Below are positions 1 through 10,000 of a DNA stretch of 64,000 nt, in pieces; position 1 is the first letter of the stretch, and every line of letters starts with the position of its first letter. Source of the stretch: Gammaproteobacteria bacterium (GTDB lineage: Bacteria; Pseudomonadota; Gammaproteobacteria; Arenicellales; Arenicellaceae); contig JAKVBA010000004.1 of assembly GCA_022447525.1 (NCBI GenBank), forward strand, positions 1-64,000. Reading direction: 5' to 3'. The position numbers and the translations under genes were made by a program. A model generated the notes under the pieces. It saw nothing but the letters and a program-made list of their open reading frames with translations, ran no database searches and had not been told where the DNA came from.

Positions 1-720
1 TCGCAACTCTGATGGTAGTGCTGCCTCAAGACCAGCCAACCTATCCATTCGATCTTCATCTGTAATCGTCTGGTCAGCGAACAACTCTAAGGTGCTCAAG
101 GTATATTCTTGGTAAATCTGTTCTAAACCAAAAAGTGCTTCATCCTCTTGATCATTAAATAAGCGCGATCGCTTATCTCTTAGAGACTCAAAGTTTTCTC
201 GTACCAACTGCAGACTATCAGCATCTAATTGCGCGCCATTGAGAGGCGTTTGTTGAAGTTCGAATTCGAACTTTTTGTATCGTAAATAATTGGCAAATAA
301 ATTGTGAGCTTGAATAGCGGCTGATTCCGGTAAAAAGTCGTCGATATAACGGCGCACTTCAGCGATAGCTGCCTCTGGTCCAAGCTCATCAGCGGCACTT
401 AAAAAGTAATCAAAAAAATCTCTTACGCCCTGGTCAAGTATAAGAAGACCATCTGCTCCAACTCTTAAAGAACCGTCTATCTCTGTGCCTTGCAAAGACT
501 GCGCAAATTCGATCTGATCATGCGCAGTGGGAGTCGAAACAGTGGCAATCATTCTCTCAACCGGTACCGTTGAAATTACCTCTGGCTTGGAATTGAGGTC
601 GGTAACTGCGACGCCTTTTTGCGCTTGTAAAGGAACATCTATTCCTTGATCAAAGTAGGGCACTAGTGCTGCCAGCGACAACACTAGCACCACCCAGATC
701 AGTAAACGATTTCTTTTCAT
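1..720 (-). CDS. lifO: Lipase secretion chaperone (LifO/Lim family), C-terminus cut off by window edge
   Basis: Open - strand frame from ATG at 720 to position 1 (not in ORF track because partial): MKRNRLLIWVVLVLSLAALVPYFD...SLQGTEIDGSLRVGADGLLILDQGVRDFFDYFLSAADELG; N-terminal membrane anchor plus the RxxFDYxLSAxxE motif of lipase foldases; directly downstream of a lipase gene. Confidence 0.88.
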   Translation of the reverse strand, partial: MKRNRLLIWVVLVLSLAALVPYFDQGIDVPLQAQKGVAVTDLNSKPEVISTVPVERMIATVSTPTAHDQIEFAQSLQGTEIDGSLRVGADGLLILDQGVRDFFDYFLSAADELGPEAAIAEVRRYIDDFLPESAAIQAHNLFANYLRYKKFEFELQQTPLNGAQLDADSLQLVRENFESLRDKRSRLFNDQEDEALFGLEQIYQEYTLSTLELFADQTITDEDRMDRLAGLEAALPSELR

Positions 721-729
721 TGATCTGAG

Positions 730-1650
730 TTACAAACCACTGTTTCTTAATCGATTTGCATGAGACCGGTAAAGACTAACAGGGTTAGTCCACCCACGAA
801 CTCCAAATAGATGATTTACCCCATCAAGATGGTTCATATGGTATCGACTATAGATAACTCTCCCTAATTTAGAAGAGCACTCACTAACCAAGCCATCGTT
901 ACGCTCACTACCAAACGCTAAACCCGTAGCTGTAAGTGCATAATCTGTTACATCAAAGACATTAGTGAGCTTTGCTGTGCCGCTCCATGAATACATTTTG
1001 ATATTGTGCCCTCCAATATTCACATTCTCATTGATCGAGCGACAGTTACCACTTAAGCCCTTATTAGCAAGAGCGTTATTTAATGCTGTCGAGCCGGCTG
1101 TACTCAGGGTAATCGCGCTGTTTATTGAGGCTTGAGGATTATCATTGCCAGACAAAAAGTTGATTACCTCACCCAGACCGTCGGCAACTTGAACAGCTAC
1201 TGATCTTCGTATGCTACCCTCTGGCAGTAAACCAAGAGCCACATCCGCCACCTTTGATCCTAAGTTTGCGCCATTAACAGAGGTTACAGATGCCACCTTA
1301 TGCGGAACTAAAGCCGCCGCTACACGAGATGTGGGTGAGCCTTGACTGTGTCCAACTAAGTTAAATTTATTTTCTGGTAAGGTCATCAAATATCCAGCCA
1401 ATTGGCTACCTCGTTCTTCCGACGAATTAAATGACGATACAGATGCCACATAAACCTTAGCTCCAGAACGGCGTAGGTTATAGGGTACTGTATGAAAGTA
1501 ATTAACCAGGCTACCCAAGCTATCAAAGCCACTAAGACCATGCACCAACACAATCGGGTATTTTGTCTTGGTATAACTCGCATTTGCTGTATTTATTAAA
1601 GTGTAAAGTGAGGCGATCATTACGCCCACCAGCAGACCTACTTTTTTCAT
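730..1650 (-). CDS. Secreted triacylglycerol lipase (Pseudomonas/Burkholderia family I type)
   Basis: Signal peptide then YTKTKYPIVLVHGLSGFD (oxyanion region), GHSQG nucleophile elbow, NDGLV and NHLD regions; adjacent foldase gene. Confidence 0.92.
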   Translation of the reverse strand: MKKVGLLVGVMIASLYTLINTANASYTKTKYPIVLVHGLSGFDSLGSLVNYFHTVPYNLRRSGAKVYVASVSSFNSSEERGSQLAGYLMTLPENKFNLVGHSQGSPTSRVAAALVPHKVASVTSVNGANLGSKVADVALGLLPEGSIRRSVAVQVADGLGEVINFLSGNDNPQASINSAITLSTAGSTALNNALANKGLSGNCRSINENVNIGGHNIKMYSWSGTAKLTNVFDVTDYALTATGLAFGSERNDGLVSECSSKLGRVIYSRYHMNHLDGVNHLFGVRGWTNPVSLYRSHANRLRNSGL

Positions 1651-1869
1651 CTTATCCTCCTGTTTATTATTGTTAATTTTTTACCAACCTACTGCGCAAG
1701 GTTTGAGGGTCATCTCTACGCGCACTCCTGTTCCTAATTTGGTTGGTATAGTACGTTTTATTCTTCGTACTGACGTTTGGCTCTGTGTTTTTATTTCCAA
1801 ACGATTTTTTACAGATAAAGGAATGATCTTCGCTTACTCGGCGACTCACACTTTATTTGCAAAAAGGGG

Positions 1870-1910
1870 AATCTTGGTGGTTTCAGACGAGTTAAAAAAC
1901 CACCAAGATT
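1870..1910 (-). terminator. Putative intrinsic terminator hairpin downstream of 1919..2947
   Basis: 14-bp perfect inverted repeat AATCTTGGTGGTTT (1870-1883) / AAACCACCAAGATT (1897-1910); on the - strand followed by CCCCTTTTT. Confidence 0.6.
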
Positions 1911-1918
1911 AGATTGAG

Positions 1919-2947
1919 TTAGTTGTTGAGCGTATCGTATACGTTGGCTGACATGCTTTTATTGCTGCCGTTACGTACCAAGCGAACCTTACGCCACCAA
2001 CTCCACCATTTGCGTTCGGTGTAGTCATTAAAGTCAACACGTAAACCCAAGGTTCTATCGTTAACGATCGTGGCATAATCTCCGCTGCGCTTATTACCAA
2101 TAACCTCGGAATGATCAGCCTTATCACCCATTAAAATTGGGTAGTGATCTGGTAAAAATGAAGAAGGAGCGTGTGTGCTTTTGAGCTGCCCGTTGGTTTT
2201 AATACTGCGACTGCACGATTTATAGTCACTCACATATCGAGAACCACAAGCGCTATGAAATGCAACAACACTATCATCATAGCCTTTTAAGAAAGGTTTA
2301 GTAATTCTCAAAAACTGATCGCCAGATCCAACGAATCTCAAACGTGGCACGCCATAGGCTCCCTGAGCTCGGTTTCTTGCTGTGGAAACGCGAATATCAT
2401 TCAACACGCCAAGATAAGAGAGAGTCGGGCGAAAGCCTAAGAATGAACCAATAACGTCTAACTGTAGAGTGTTCCGAGCTCCTTTGGCGACGTTGTATGC
2501 CAAATCGGCCAAACCAGTTCCGCCGCCGGCTCCAGCAAAATCCAATACTGTTAAGACTTTAAAATTATTGCGATTCACTCCCCATTGACCTAAGCGTGAG
2601 AGTGCATCTCTAACCACCAAATCACCAGTCGAGTGGGTAACAAATACGCAGCCATTTCGGCAAGTACCGGCGTTTTCTAATGCCTTGATCTGCGTACGCA
2701 TTGAATCTTTGATCTTCCCTGAGATTCGGTCTGCGGATGACCAGTAAAGTTTAACGTCTGCGCGAGCACCCCAATACTTATCCCAATAAGCATTGGCATT
2801 AGAACGCTGCTTACTGACGTTGGGCATTTGAACTAAATCAGGCGCATTAAAGCCCTGGACTAAAACCACATTTTTGCCGGCGAGCTTGGCGTGGCCAGTC
2901 ACACTAAACAACAGTGACACCAAAACTAAAAAGACTTTTGTCTTCAT
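1919..2947 (-). CDS. Secreted alpha/beta-hydrolase fold protein (lipase-like), THSTG nucleophile elbow
   Basis: Signal peptide; KNVVLVQGF; VTHSTGDLVVRDAL; paralogous to 6336..7391. Confidence 0.65.
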   Translation of the reverse strand: MKTKVFLVLVSLLFSVTGHAKLAGKNVVLVQGFNAPDLVQMPNVSKQRSNANAYWDKYWGARADVKLYWSSADRISGKIKDSMRTQIKALENAGTCRNGCVFVTHSTGDLVVRDALSRLGQWGVNRNNFKVLTVLDFAGAGGGTGLADLAYNVAKGARNTLQLDVIGSFLGFRPTLSYLGVLNDIRVSTARNRAQGAYGVPRLRFVGSGDQFLRITKPFLKGYDDSVVAFHSACGSRYVSDYKSCSRSIKTNGQLKSTHAPSSFLPDHYPILMGDKADHSEVIGNKRSGDYATIVNDRTLGLRVDFNDYTERKWWSWWRKVRLVRNGSNKSMSANVYDTLNN

Positions 2948-3135
2948 TTCATTATCCTCGTTTGGTTTATTAGAACGATCTTTAACTGACCCGGTCTTAT
3001 CGCCGACTTGTGTTTAAATTCGCTCGTGGTGCCCTTTATCGGGCTTTTTTGGTTTTTTAGCGAAGCTTATTTATCGCTTGAAACTCTAATTATTAGGGCG
3101 TGTTAATTACCCGCCACTTGGTTCCTACCTAAAGC

Positions 3136-4305
3136 CTATTGATCTTGTGCTTCAGATATTCTTTCCTGCACTTGTTCTTCGTCTACCGCACCCATTTGCC
3201 TCAAAAACTCCAAACGCTCCTGTGCCAGTTCATCTACAAACTCTTCATCCGAATACATAGAGAACGGGAAGCCCTGAACTGAGAATTGCTTTTGCATGGT
3301 CGAGCCTGGTACATCGAGAGCCTCACCAAGCTCTGCGCCCCGATGGAGTTTAATACTACGGAGTTTATAAGGGCCTTCGGACTGATGATATTTGAGTGCT
3401 GCTATATGAGCATTTAGTGCTAACAACCCATTGCCAGCTGTCAAGGGTCCCTCATTTTGTAATTCTATAAGCGGTTTACTAGTACCGGCTTCATCCAGTA
3501 CAGCCCGCACAAAATAGTATCCAGTTTGTGACACGGATACCTGTAGCGGTATTACTAGGTTAGGACCCTCTACGCGCGAAGGTAGTGTGCCGATGACTTG
3601 AGCAGAGGGTTGGTCGTATCGGAAAGAAACCGTGGTAAGCATATCCTGATCTCCAACCTTCACTTTGACCACAGCCACCATTTCTGGAGTCATTAATTCT
3701 GGTTGTACGATCTGCGTATCAAATTCTGCTAAGAACTCGGTCAATGTTGCATCAGTTGGTTGAAAAACTAAAGGATAGGGCAGGTCTCCTCGAGTACTAG
3801 ATAGGTTGCCGGTAACGCCGGTGAAGGTATCTATTGGGGCGCCAGAGACTCTAACTCTCACCGTGATTTTCTGACCCTGGTAGTACTGAAATGTGTCGGT
3901 CGCCGCCGAGATTCGAATCGCGTTTGCTAAGTCTCCATCATTTGCGAACGGTAGATCCACTTCATTGTGCTCGAACGGGGCTACCTCTCTGACGGAATCA
4001 GGGTTGGTAACTGGTCTGGACCCAACCGGGTACCTACTCGTCTCCTCGAACAGATCCGCTACTTGTTGGATTTGGGCTTTAAAGACTTCAGATTCATAAG
4101 GATTGAACTCTTCTCCGTTTTCTTCACTGCTCTTTTCATTGGTTGTCAGTTTCTTATCGGTTACAGATCTTGGTGTTTTCGGTTTGGGTTTATCATTTAC
4201 AGTTTGAACGATTTCCCTTTCTTCCGAGTCACCATTGGGGCGCAACCAAAGGGCCAATACAACCACTAACATTAACCCAAGAGTGATCCATACCGAGCGT
4301 CTCAT
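3136..4305 (-). CDS. Hypothetical N-terminally membrane-anchored protein
   Basis: 389 aa ORF; N-terminal TM helix MRRSVWITLGLMLVVVLALWL followed by a low-complexity linker and a probable beta-rich periplasmic region; family not recognised. Confidence 0.6.
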   Translation of the reverse strand: MRRSVWITLGLMLVVVLALWLRPNGDSEEREIVQTVNDKPKPKTPRSVTDKKLTTNEKSSEENGEEFNPYESEVFKAQIQQVADLFEETSRYPVGSRPVTNPDSVREVAPFEHNEVDLPFANDGDLANAIRISAATDTFQYYQGQKITVRVRVSGAPIDTFTGVTGNLSSTRGDLPYPLVFQPTDATLTEFLAEFDTQIVQPELMTPEMVAVVKVKVGDQDMLTTVSFRYDQPSAQVIGTLPSRVEGPNLVIPLQVSVSQTGYYFVRAVLDEAGTSKPLIELQNEGPLTAGNGLLALNAHIAALKYHQSEGPYKLRSIKLHRGAELGEALDVPGSTMQKQFSVQGFPFSMYSDEEFVDELAQERLEFLRQMGAVDEEQVQERISEAQDQ

Positions 4306-4914
4306 GGTAGGTAAACCTCTTTGCCTTCATCCTGACAAATGTATTTGATCACATATGTTAAGTGGAGATTCATATCTTCGTTGTTCTTTGCTCTACGCTT
4401 ATATACCCAGATCTTTGAGTTTGCTAATGGTGGATCATTAAGGGAGGGCACCTTAGCAAAACAACTCGACAGATGCCAAGTCAAATGTCCAGCATCTTGA
4501 AATTCATATGAATTTTCTGCATATATGACATGAATACTATTCTTAATTACTAAATGTCTAATAAGTTCTTGAGGCTGTTACAGATACTAATGTCAGCAAA
4601 CCTTCACCATTAAAAGCGGATGGATAGATCGCGTCTAGCGCTGTTTTCGGCCGTTATTTGATCCTTTGGTAACGCATGAACAGATTTAGAAAAACCTTAA
4701 TCGAGCGCAGAGTTCTCTGGTTCTTGTAACAAGACGATTTTTTGCCTAACTATAATGTGACTTAATAGCCTGACCTTTTTTGACCTCGACTACTTATCCG
4801 TCAGGCTCAACCTTGATCATCAGTGCACTGGCCTCTACTGGTCCTGACAGTGGCCTATCGCTGCTATCGCGTAACACAACTGTGCCTGATTTTATGAGAT
4901 AAAACCTACAACGT

Positions 4915-4943
4915 AAAAAAGGCCTACGCTTTTGGCGTAAGCC
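4915..4943 (-). terminator. Putative intrinsic terminator after lipase 4986..5900
   Basis: aaaaaaGGCCTACGC ttttg GCGTAAGCCT hairpin (one mismatch); gives a U-tract on the - strand. Confidence 0.65.
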
Positions 4944-4985
4944 TCTTTTACTGCTCATATTTTCATATGAGTATATAAACGTTAA

Positions 4986-5900
4986 CTACAGGCCGCGATT
5001 CTTCAATCGATTGGCGTGACTACGATACAAGCTAACGGGGTTAGTCCAACCTCGTAAGCCAAACAGTTGATTTTGAGCATCGAGATGATTCATGTTATAT
5101 CGGCTATAGATCACCTTACCCAATTTTGATGAACACTCACTCACTAAACCGTCATTACGCTCAAACCCAAAAGCTAAAGATAAAACACCAATCGCCGGGT
5201 CAGTCACATCTAATACATTGGTAAGCGGCGATGTACCGTGCCACGAAAACATTTTAATATTGTTGCCATTAATGTTCACGTTCTCATTGATTGAACTACA
5301 ATTACTACTAATCCCTTTATTAGAGAGGGCATTATTTAATGCCATCGTACCCGGCGTACTTAATGTCTCTGCGCTTTGTAGTGCTGCCTGAGGATTATCC
5401 TCTCCGGATAAAAAGTTAATCAACTCGCCCAATGAATCTGCAATGCTAACAGCTAGGCTTCTTGAAACACTACTTTCAGGCAGTAGTCCAAGGACAGCAT
5501 CAGCTACTTTTGAGCCACCGTTAACACCATTAACAGATGTCACTGAGGCAACCTTGTGCGGCACAAGCGACGCAGCAACTCTGGAAGTGGGCGATCCTTG
5601 GCTATGACCGATTAAATTAAATTTACTTTCTGGAAGTGTGGTTAGGTAGTTGGCCAGTTGTTGACCACGTGCTTCTGACGAATTAAAAGCTGATACCGAG
5701 GCTACATAAACTGTCGCGCCAGAACGTCGCAAATTGTAGGGAACTGTATGAAAATAGTCTATTAATCCACCTATGTTGTCGAAACCAGATATGCCGTGTA
5801 CCAGCACAATAGGGTATTTGGTTTTGGTGTAACTCGAATGAGCATTAAAGCTAAAAAGGCCTAAAGCAAAAAGACAACCAGTAATAATTATTTTTTTCAT
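4986..5900 (-). CDS. Secreted triacylglycerol lipase, paralog of 730..1650
   Basis: YTKTKYPIVLVHGISGFD, GHSQG, ERNDGLVSECSSKLG; nearly collinear with the first lipase over its whole length. Confidence 0.92.
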   Translation of the reverse strand: MKKIIITGCLFALGLFSFNAHSSYTKTKYPIVLVHGISGFDNIGGLIDYFHTVPYNLRRSGATVYVASVSAFNSSEARGQQLANYLTTLPESKFNLIGHSQGSPTSRVAASLVPHKVASVTSVNGVNGGSKVADAVLGLLPESSVSRSLAVSIADSLGELINFLSGEDNPQAALQSAETLSTPGTMALNNALSNKGISSNCSSINENVNINGNNIKMFSWHGTSPLTNVLDVTDPAIGVLSLAFGFERNDGLVSECSSKLGKVIYSRYNMNHLDAQNQLFGLRGWTNPVSLYRSHANRLKNRGL

Positions 5901-5927
5901 CTTACTCCTCTTGTGGTTAGTTATTAA

Positions 5928-6272
5928 TTATTCTTTGAGCTCTACGTAGTTTTCTTCTTGAAACCTTGGTGAGCAGACCGCCAGAAAGATTAAATCTGAC
6001 GTTCCCAAATTTTTTATTTTTTGAGCGACCCCTGGTGGTATCACCACCACATCTCCTGTTGTTATAAACCAAGTTTGGCCTGCCACCGTTACGTCGGCAG
6101 CACCCTCCAAAACAATGTACCTCTCTGTTGTGTGCTTCAACGCATGTAATTTCGTAGTTTGCTCTCTTTCAACTCTTACCTTGGCCACAGAACAATCCTT
6201 ATCGACTGACGAGTTATGCCACTCTTCAATAAAACACCCTTCCTTGAAGAAAAACTCTTTTTCTTTGGCCAC
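5928..6272 (-). CDS. Cupin domain protein (mannose-6-phosphate isomerase-like)
   Basis: HALKHTTERYIVLEGAADVTVAGQTWFITTGDVVVIPPGVAQKIKNLG matches the two cupin motifs. Confidence 0.8.
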   Translation of the reverse strand: MAKEKEFFFKEGCFIEEWHNSSVDKDCSVAKVRVEREQTTKLHALKHTTERYIVLEGAADVTVAGQTWFITTGDVVVIPPGVAQKIKNLGTSDLIFLAVCSPRFQEENYVELKE

Positions 6273-6293
6273 GATTATTCGACGTACTTATGA

Positions 6294-6322
6294 AAAAGGC
6301 CTGATTGTTGATCAGGCCTTTT
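6294..6322 (-). terminator. Putative bidirectional intrinsic terminator between hydrolase and cupin
   Basis: Perfect 12-bp stem AAAAGGCCTGAT / ATCAGGCCTTTT with TGTTG loop. Confidence 0.75.
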
Positions 6323-6335
6323 AAGTTTTCGAAGA

Positions 6336-7391
6336 TTAATTATTTAAAGTGTCGTAAATATTAGCCGACATGCTTTTATTGCTGCCGTTGCGTACCAAGC
6401 GCACTTTAGTCCACCAACTCCACCACTTTCTTTCCGTGTAGTCGTTAAAATCGACTCGAACACCACCAAAAGTGCGGTCGTTGACGATAGTTGCATAGTC
6501 GCCGCTTCGACTATTTCCGATCGCTTCACTATGATCCGTGTCATCTCCCATTAATATCGGATAGTGATATGGATAAAGTGATGATGGCGCTCGCGAACTT
6601 TTCAGTTGTCCGTTCGTGCGGATACTAGAACTACATGACTCATAGTCCCCAGAGTATCTTGAGCCGCAAGCGCTGTGAAATGGCACAACACTATCATCAT
6701 AACCTTTGATAAATCCCTTAGTCACTCGCAAATACTGATCTCCAGCTCCAACAAAACGCAACCTTGGCGTAGAGTTAGAAGCCAAACCTGTATTCCTTGC
6801 TACGGCTGGTCTAAGATCATTTAACACACCTATATTAGATGAGTTTGGCGAAAAGCCTAAAAATAAATTGATGGCTGCTTTTTGAGCTGAATTGATAATC
6901 CCGCTACCAACCGCTACGTTGTAGGCTACATCAGCTAACTCTGTACCACCGCCCGCACCGGCAATATCCAATACCGCAAGTACTTTGAAGTTATTGCTAT
7001 TAACACCCCATTGCCCGAGACGAGTCAACGCATCTCTGGTTACCAAGTCACCAGTTGAATGTGTGACGAATACACAACCTGATGCACAAGTTCGATTGGC
7101 TTCTAATGTTTTAATTTGAGAGCGAATTGAATCTTTAATATTTCCCGTTACTCTGTCTGCAGAAGACCAGTAAAGAACAGCCTCGGCTCGGCTCGCCCAG
7201 TAACTGCTCCAGTAAGCGTTTGCATTTTGCTTTTGTTTAGAGACTGAAGGGGGATTAGGCAAGTCCCCATTTTGAAAGCCGTGAACTAACACAACGTTCT
7301 TACCAGCCAATTTTGCATGACCTGAAAAACTTATGGCTAGCCCGAGCACGGCCGCTATTAACATGATTTTTGACTTCATGGTTGTCCTCAT
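6336..7391 (-). CDS. Secreted alpha/beta-hydrolase fold protein, paralog of 1919..2947
   Basis: KLAGKNVVLVHGFQNGD; VTHSTGDLVTRDALTRLGQWGVN; C-terminal VDFNDYTERKWWSWW block shared with the paralog. Start may be the internal Met at residue 5. Confidence 0.65.
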   Translation of the reverse strand: MRTTMKSKIMLIAAVLGLAISFSGHAKLAGKNVVLVHGFQNGDLPNPPSVSKQKQNANAYWSSYWASRAEAVLYWSSADRVTGNIKDSIRSQIKTLEANRTCASGCVFVTHSTGDLVTRDALTRLGQWGVNSNNFKVLAVLDIAGAGGGTELADVAYNVAVGSGIINSAQKAAINLFLGFSPNSSNIGVLNDLRPAVARNTGLASNSTPRLRFVGAGDQYLRVTKGFIKGYDDSVVPFHSACGSRYSGDYESCSSSIRTNGQLKSSRAPSSLYPYHYPILMGDDTDHSEAIGNSRSGDYATIVNDRTFGGVRVDFNDYTERKWWSWWTKVRLVRNGSNKSMSANIYDTLNN

Positions 7392-7837
7392 TTGGTTGTA
7401 CTTTATAGTGTGCTTTACGATCTACGCCGTTTTTGCACTTCTTGCTCCTCTTTGGATAGCGATCAAGCCATCCGAGCCAAACCTCTCTGTAACACTAATC
7501 CACTGTACTACGTAGAAGTTGTCGACCATTTGTTGTCTAAGCTTTTAAGCTTGATGGTTCTTTTTATAAGTAAAGCTTTGTGTTTATTTTTAGGTGTCGA
7601 TTTTCTACTGCTTCGTACTTATGTCTGTTTACAATCTTCTATCAATCACACTATCAAGAACTCTGACACGGACTAATACCCGCAGCGCTGACGCCCTTTA
7701 CAAATCCGGCTTAGTTTCTATCAAATATTTCATAGACTTACCACGACAACCGTCCAGTAAATAAAAATTAGTATAAATAAAAATAATATATTCGATAAAT
7801 TTACTTCTTATCAAACAATTGTCTTTTTATTTATTGG

Positions 7838-8551
7838 TCAATCAAACCTATCTGAATTAAGAAGTTTTCCATAGTCATCTAATAGTCTCATCTTTTTATT
7901 TTTATCCACACAACTGCCACTCCCGCTTATTGTCCCCACAGTATTCATTTCATCAAATGATTGTGGCACCATCTTTAACACCACACACTCAACGCCATTT
8001 TTTCTTACTTTATAAGCACCTCCGTCGAGTTCATTAGCTAACTTTTCGGTGTCTTTTAATAACTTTGCTTTTGGGGCTACAAATGACTCAGAAAAAGTTT
8101 CGAATCTGGTTTGATCAACATTTAAATTCGATTCCACCTCCGTCTCAGCAAAGCGCTTTATTACCTCATAGCCTATGATCCCACCGGCTAGAAACACATT
8201 GTTAGTTTCGGCTCCTTGCTGCGATTGAGCGGTCCTTGTGATTTCTGCTGATGGGGTTGGTAAATCTTGTTGATTGAAGAGTTCTCGGGTTGGCTGAACC
8301 TTGAGGGTAGTCTCTACTTTCTCACTGGATTCTTCTTTTAGTTCTGATACCGTGTTCTTCTCTTCTGAGACCTCTTGCAATATCACATTAAAAGCCGCAC
8401 TGTTAGAGTAGTGCTTCTCGTTTGTGAAGCTAGGTAATAGCAATATCAAAAAGTGAGTCAATACAGCAGTAAGGACAGCAAGTTGTAACCGCCATTTATA
8501 TAGTAATTTACTGCTATCAGCGCCTGAGATTTGTTTCCATAAAATCTGCAT
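7838..8551 (-). CDS. Hypothetical protein with N-terminal TM segment
   Basis: 237 aa ORF; single hydrophobic segment LQLAVLTAVLTHFLILLLPSF; downstream of mnmE on the same strand; no family recognised. Confidence 0.55.
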   Translation of the reverse strand: MQILWKQISGADSSKLLYKWRLQLAVLTAVLTHFLILLLPSFTNEKHYSNSAAFNVILQEVSEEKNTVSELKEESSEKVETTLKVQPTRELFNQQDLPTPSAEITRTAQSQQGAETNNVFLAGGIIGYEVIKRFAETEVESNLNVDQTRFETFSESFVAPKAKLLKDTEKLANELDGGAYKVRKNGVECVVLKMVPQSFDEMNTVGTISGSGSCVDKNKKMRLLDDYGKLLNSDRFD

Positions 8552-8635
8552 GCCGGTATCTTACTCACGACCTGACCAACAATACCTATGATGGGAAAAT
8601 AGTAATATTGTGGTGGATCTAAAGAAAGTTTTAAC

Positions 8636-9970
8636 CTATTTGCCGATACAAAATCCGCTGAATATTTCACCTAACAAATCATCCGCCGAGAACTCTCCGG
8701 TAATTTGGTTTAGTGATTCTTGAGCTTGCAGAAGCTCGTCGGCCAATAATTCTCCAGCATTGTACGTTTTTAACTGATACAGACCACGTTTTACCGCCTC
8801 ATCCGCTTCGCTTAATGCTGTTATATGCCGTCGTCTCGCTGTAAAAACAGTTTCGTTCTCTTGCACGTAACCAGCGATTCTCTTGATCTCAGTCTTTAGC
8901 TCATTCATTCCCTGACCTGTCTTTGCCGATACCTTAATTTTACTATTGATAGAGGTCGAGGGTTTATCCACCAAATCTATTTTATTTACGACTACAGTTG
9001 TTCTCTCTTCATTTAGTTCTGGAAAATCTTCAAAACTCGCGATCTTAACTTCACTAGCATCGACAAGCAAAATCACGTGATCAGCCTCTTCTATGGCTTT
9101 TCGAGCTCTTTGTATCCCTATCTTTTCTACCGCGTCATCGCTGTCACGTAAACCAGCTGTGTCTAGGATGTGCACTGGTAAGCCATCTATATCTATCGTT
9201 TCAGTCACCACATCTCTGGTGGTACCCGCAATATCGGTGACAATTGCTGATTCTTGACCAGCCAAGGTATTTAACAAACTGGACTTCCCAGCATTAGGCC
9301 TTCCAGCGATAACCAAACGTAAGCCGTTTCTCAAAATAGCGCCCTGACTGGCTTGCGCTATGGTAGCTGCTAAACTAGCTTGCAAGGCTTCGATGCTCAA
9401 TAGAATCTTGTCATCAGCCAGGAAATCTATTTCTTCATCAGGAAAGTCTATCGCCGCTTCCACATACATTCTTAAGTAGATGAGTTCTTGCAGTAAGGAG
9501 TTTACGTGTTTTGAAAACTCTCCTTGTAGTGAACGTATAGCACCTTTGGCGGCTTGTTCTGTACTGCTGTCAATTAAATCAGCTATGGCCTCGGCTTGGG
9601 CTAGATCGATCTTATCGTTTAAAAAAGCTCTCTCTGAAAACTCTCCAGCCCGTGCTTGACGAGCTCCTTGATTAATTACTTCCTTTATTAATAAATCTAA
9701 AATTACAGGGCCACCATGACCTTGTAGTTCTATGACATCTTCTCCTGTAAATGAATTCGGTCCGGGAAAGTAAAGAGCCAAACCACTGTCTATTACTTCG
9801 CCAGTAGCGTCTTTAAATTTGGCGTAGGTAGCATACCTAGGTAATAAATCTTTACCAATTATCCGTTGACCAATATCCTTAGCCTCTTCACCAGAGATAC
9901 GCAGTACGCCGACCCCGCCTTTGCCAGGCGGGGTAGCGATAGCGACGATGGTTTCTTGCATCTTAGCCAT
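8636..9970 (-). CDS. mnmE: tRNA uridine-5-carboxymethylaminomethyl(34) synthesis GTPase MnmE
   Basis: ETIVAIATPPGKGGVGVLRISG N-terminus, GRPNAGKSSLLN P-loop, TDIAGTTRD, NKIDL, C-terminal FCIGK. Confidence 0.98.
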   Translation of the reverse strand: MAKMQETIVAIATPPGKGGVGVLRISGEEAKDIGQRIIGKDLLPRYATYAKFKDATGEVIDSGLALYFPGPNSFTGEDVIELQGHGGPVILDLLIKEVINQGARQARAGEFSERAFLNDKIDLAQAEAIADLIDSSTEQAAKGAIRSLQGEFSKHVNSLLQELIYLRMYVEAAIDFPDEEIDFLADDKILLSIEALQASLAATIAQASQGAILRNGLRLVIAGRPNAGKSSLLNTLAGQESAIVTDIAGTTRDVVTETIDIDGLPVHILDTAGLRDSDDAVEKIGIQRARKAIEEADHVILLVDASEVKIASFEDFPELNEERTTVVVNKIDLVDKPSTSINSKIKVSAKTGQGMNELKTEIKRIAGYVQENETVFTARRRHITALSEADEAVKRGLYQLKTYNAGELLADELLQAQESLNQITGEFSADDLLGEIFSGFCIGK

Positions 9971-10000
9971 TCACCAACAGCTTCGCCTCTGTAAGGGAAA

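Noticed and set aside
4302-4484. 60-aa - strand ORF overlapping the start of 3136..4305
   Set aside because: No RBS/family evidence and it lies in the probable promoter region.
7392-7676. ORFs on + strand upstream of the 6336..7391 hydrolase
   Set aside because: Two overlapping frames in a non-coding gap, no family resemblance; probably spurious.
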